A DNA stretch of 64,000 nucleotides, taken from the NCBI RefSeq assembly GCF_030929605.1, contig NZ_JAVFVS010000002.1, positions 310,001 to 374,000 of the forward strand, written 5' to 3'. Below the pieces are notes generated by a model. That model was given only the letters and a program-made list of their open reading frames with translations. It made no database searches and was not told the DNA's origin. This document shows positions 63,284-64,000 of the stretch, piece by piece; within the stretch, counting starts at the first letter, position 1; each line of letters starts with the position of its first letter. The DNA comes from Flavobacterium sp. LHD-80. GTDB lineage: Bacteria; Bacteroidota; Bacteroidia; Flavobacteriales; Flavobacteriaceae. The position numbers were made by a program, and so were the translations under genes.

Positions 63284-63760
63284 ATGAAAATTTCTTCTAT
63301 TCTAATAAGTTTAATCTTTCTTAGTTGTGTTAAAGATAAAAAACAAAACTCTTTTTATGACAAAGTAGAATATTATCATAGTGATCATTATAATATTCCT
63401 GGTCCACCAGATGGAACTAAAAAATTTGATATTTATTATTCTGATTTTGTGGAAAAGAAAGCTAAAACTACTTATGAAAACCTATCGCATTTTGGATTTG
63501 TGAAAATTGAAATTAGCAATAACTTCTCAGAAAAGATAGATGATTTTTTTACAAATCAAAATCCGGGAAAATATTATCCAGATTATAAATGTTTAAATTG
63601 TTACCAAGATATTTTAATCTTTTATAAAAAAAATAAAATGATTGGTGTTGCAAAGTTTGATTTTAGGTGTAATAAATATTGTTACTCTAATTTTAATTCT
63701 GATAAAATAATTTATCTAAAGAAGGATTGTTTAAAATATAGAAATTTATTTAAAGAATAA
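63284..63760 (+). CDS. Candidate immunity lipoprotein for tip 3
   Basis: 158 residues. Lipobox L-I-F-L-S-C (Cys15) after a short hydrophobic lead, so the protein should be anchored in a membrane with its body in the periplasm or on the surface. The mature part has F-D-I-Y-Y-S-D-F-V-E, C-L-N-C-Y-Q-D-I-L and C-N-K-Y-C; four cysteines could form two disulphides. It starts 12 bases after the tip-3 stop. A periplasmic immunity would mean the tip-3 toxin acts or is intercepted there. No known family recognised. Confidence 0.72.
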   Translation: MKISSILISLIFLSCVKDKKQNSFYDKVEYYHSDHYNIPGPPDGTKKFDIYYSDFVEKKAKTTYENLSHFGFVKIEISNNFSEKIDDFFTNQNPGKYYPDYKCLNCYQDILIFYKKNKMIGVAKFDFRCNKYCYSNFNSDKIIYLKKDCLKYRNLFKE

Positions 63761-63781
63761 ATTTAGAAAAAAAACGATCAC

Positions 63782-63795
63782 GCGGATATATCCGC
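63782..63795. repeat. Perfect 14-bp palindrome
   Basis: gcggatatatccgc reads the same on both strands. It lies six bases before cassette-boundary repeat B and is not present before repeat A. Confidence 0.8.
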
Positions 63796-63800
63796 CTTTC

Positions 63801-63911
63801 CCTCGCTCCCGCACGAATCCTTTCGTGAGGCGCAAAGATAATCGATAAAGAATAGCAAAAATATAACCTCGCAAGTTGCGAGGTTTTTTGTGTTTTATAG
63901 TTAGACTTATT
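63801..63911 (+). repeat. Cassette-boundary repeat B (with terminator hairpin)
   Basis: Second copy of the 110-base block at 61922-62034, with the same hairpin (aacctcgcaa-g-ttgcgaggtt plus T tail) and a cacgaatcctttcgtg dyad. It directly precedes the RHS-core homology of tip 4, six bases later. Confidence 0.9.
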
Positions 63912-63917
63912 TTTTTT

Positions 63918-64000
63918 CTGATCATTTGGGAAGTACTTCGTATATTACAACGAAAAACGGAGCTATAAGCTAGCACGTGGAGTATATTGCTTTTGGTGAG
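63918..64000 (+). pseudogene. Start of orphan RHS tip cassette 4, with in-frame stop
   Basis: Core homology starts at D-H-L-G-S-T-S-Y-I-T-T-K-N-G and is open to the window edge. Where the other copies read S-I-S-Q-H-V-E this one reads A-I-S-stop-H-V-E: TAG at 63971 in place of CAG. The cassette therefore carries a nonsense codon as well as no start, so it can be used only if a crossover falls after the stop or the stop is repaired. Confidence 0.85.

Noticed and set aside
63746..63976. 76-codon minus-strand frame at the right edge
   Set aside because: It covers the cassette-boundary repeat and core homology; not protein-like.

Overview
The window looks like a chromosome segment of a Bacteroidota bacterium, most likely a Flavobacterium or close relative. 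The evidence is low GC, a predominance of TAA stops, few Shine-Dalgarno sequences, promoters of the TTG-N18/19-TAnnTTTG type, a type IX secretion C-terminal sorting domain, GH97, YaiO, PepSY_TM and TonB-receptor families. I saw no rRNA, tRNA, CRISPR array, transposase or prophage gene.

Layout. 1-4221: exopolysaccharide-type operon (Hpt fragment, receiver, TPR/YaiO barrel, HEAT-like membrane protein, GT2 synthase). 4222-4403: hairpin-rich repeat. 4404-6347: GH97 glycosidase. 6892-17016: five minus-strand phosphorelay genes, including a 2124-residue cytoplasmic hybrid kinase with about 13 HAMP units and three receivers. 17533-25680: serine hydrolase, frameshifted methyltransferase, PepSY protein with divergent TonB siderophore receptor, DUF4239 protein and two small secreted proteins. 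25740-32417: methyltransferase, DUF2490 and DUF1254/1214 genes, divergent from an arylsulfatase.

32566-40374: seven plus-strand genes, nearly all overlapping: pnuC, nadR, then a MoxR-type AAA+ ATPase, an unknown protein, a HEIGH metallopeptidase-VWA fusion, a second unknown protein and an adenylate-forming (PaaK-like) ligase. This is the best candidate for an undescribed system. 40412-42380 is a scar of three truncated genes: 3-methyladenine glycosylase, a sensor kinase amino-terminal half and an RND heavy-metal pump carboxy-terminal third. 42381-45441 is a sparse, less AT-rich patch with orphan genes and hairpins.

45627-64000 is a toxin locus: two tandem outer-membrane barrels, a type IX sorted protein, and a 3274-residue SpvB/TcaC-RHS giant with its own toxin tip and a membrane immunity candidate. 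It is followed by a series of start-less RHS tip cassettes, each with a different carboxy-terminal domain and small neighbour gene. Two cassette boundaries share a 110-bp hairpin repeat, and a fourth cassette runs off the right edge with a nonsense codon. The arrangement looks like a reservoir of alternative toxin tips that can recombine with the full-length gene through the shared core.
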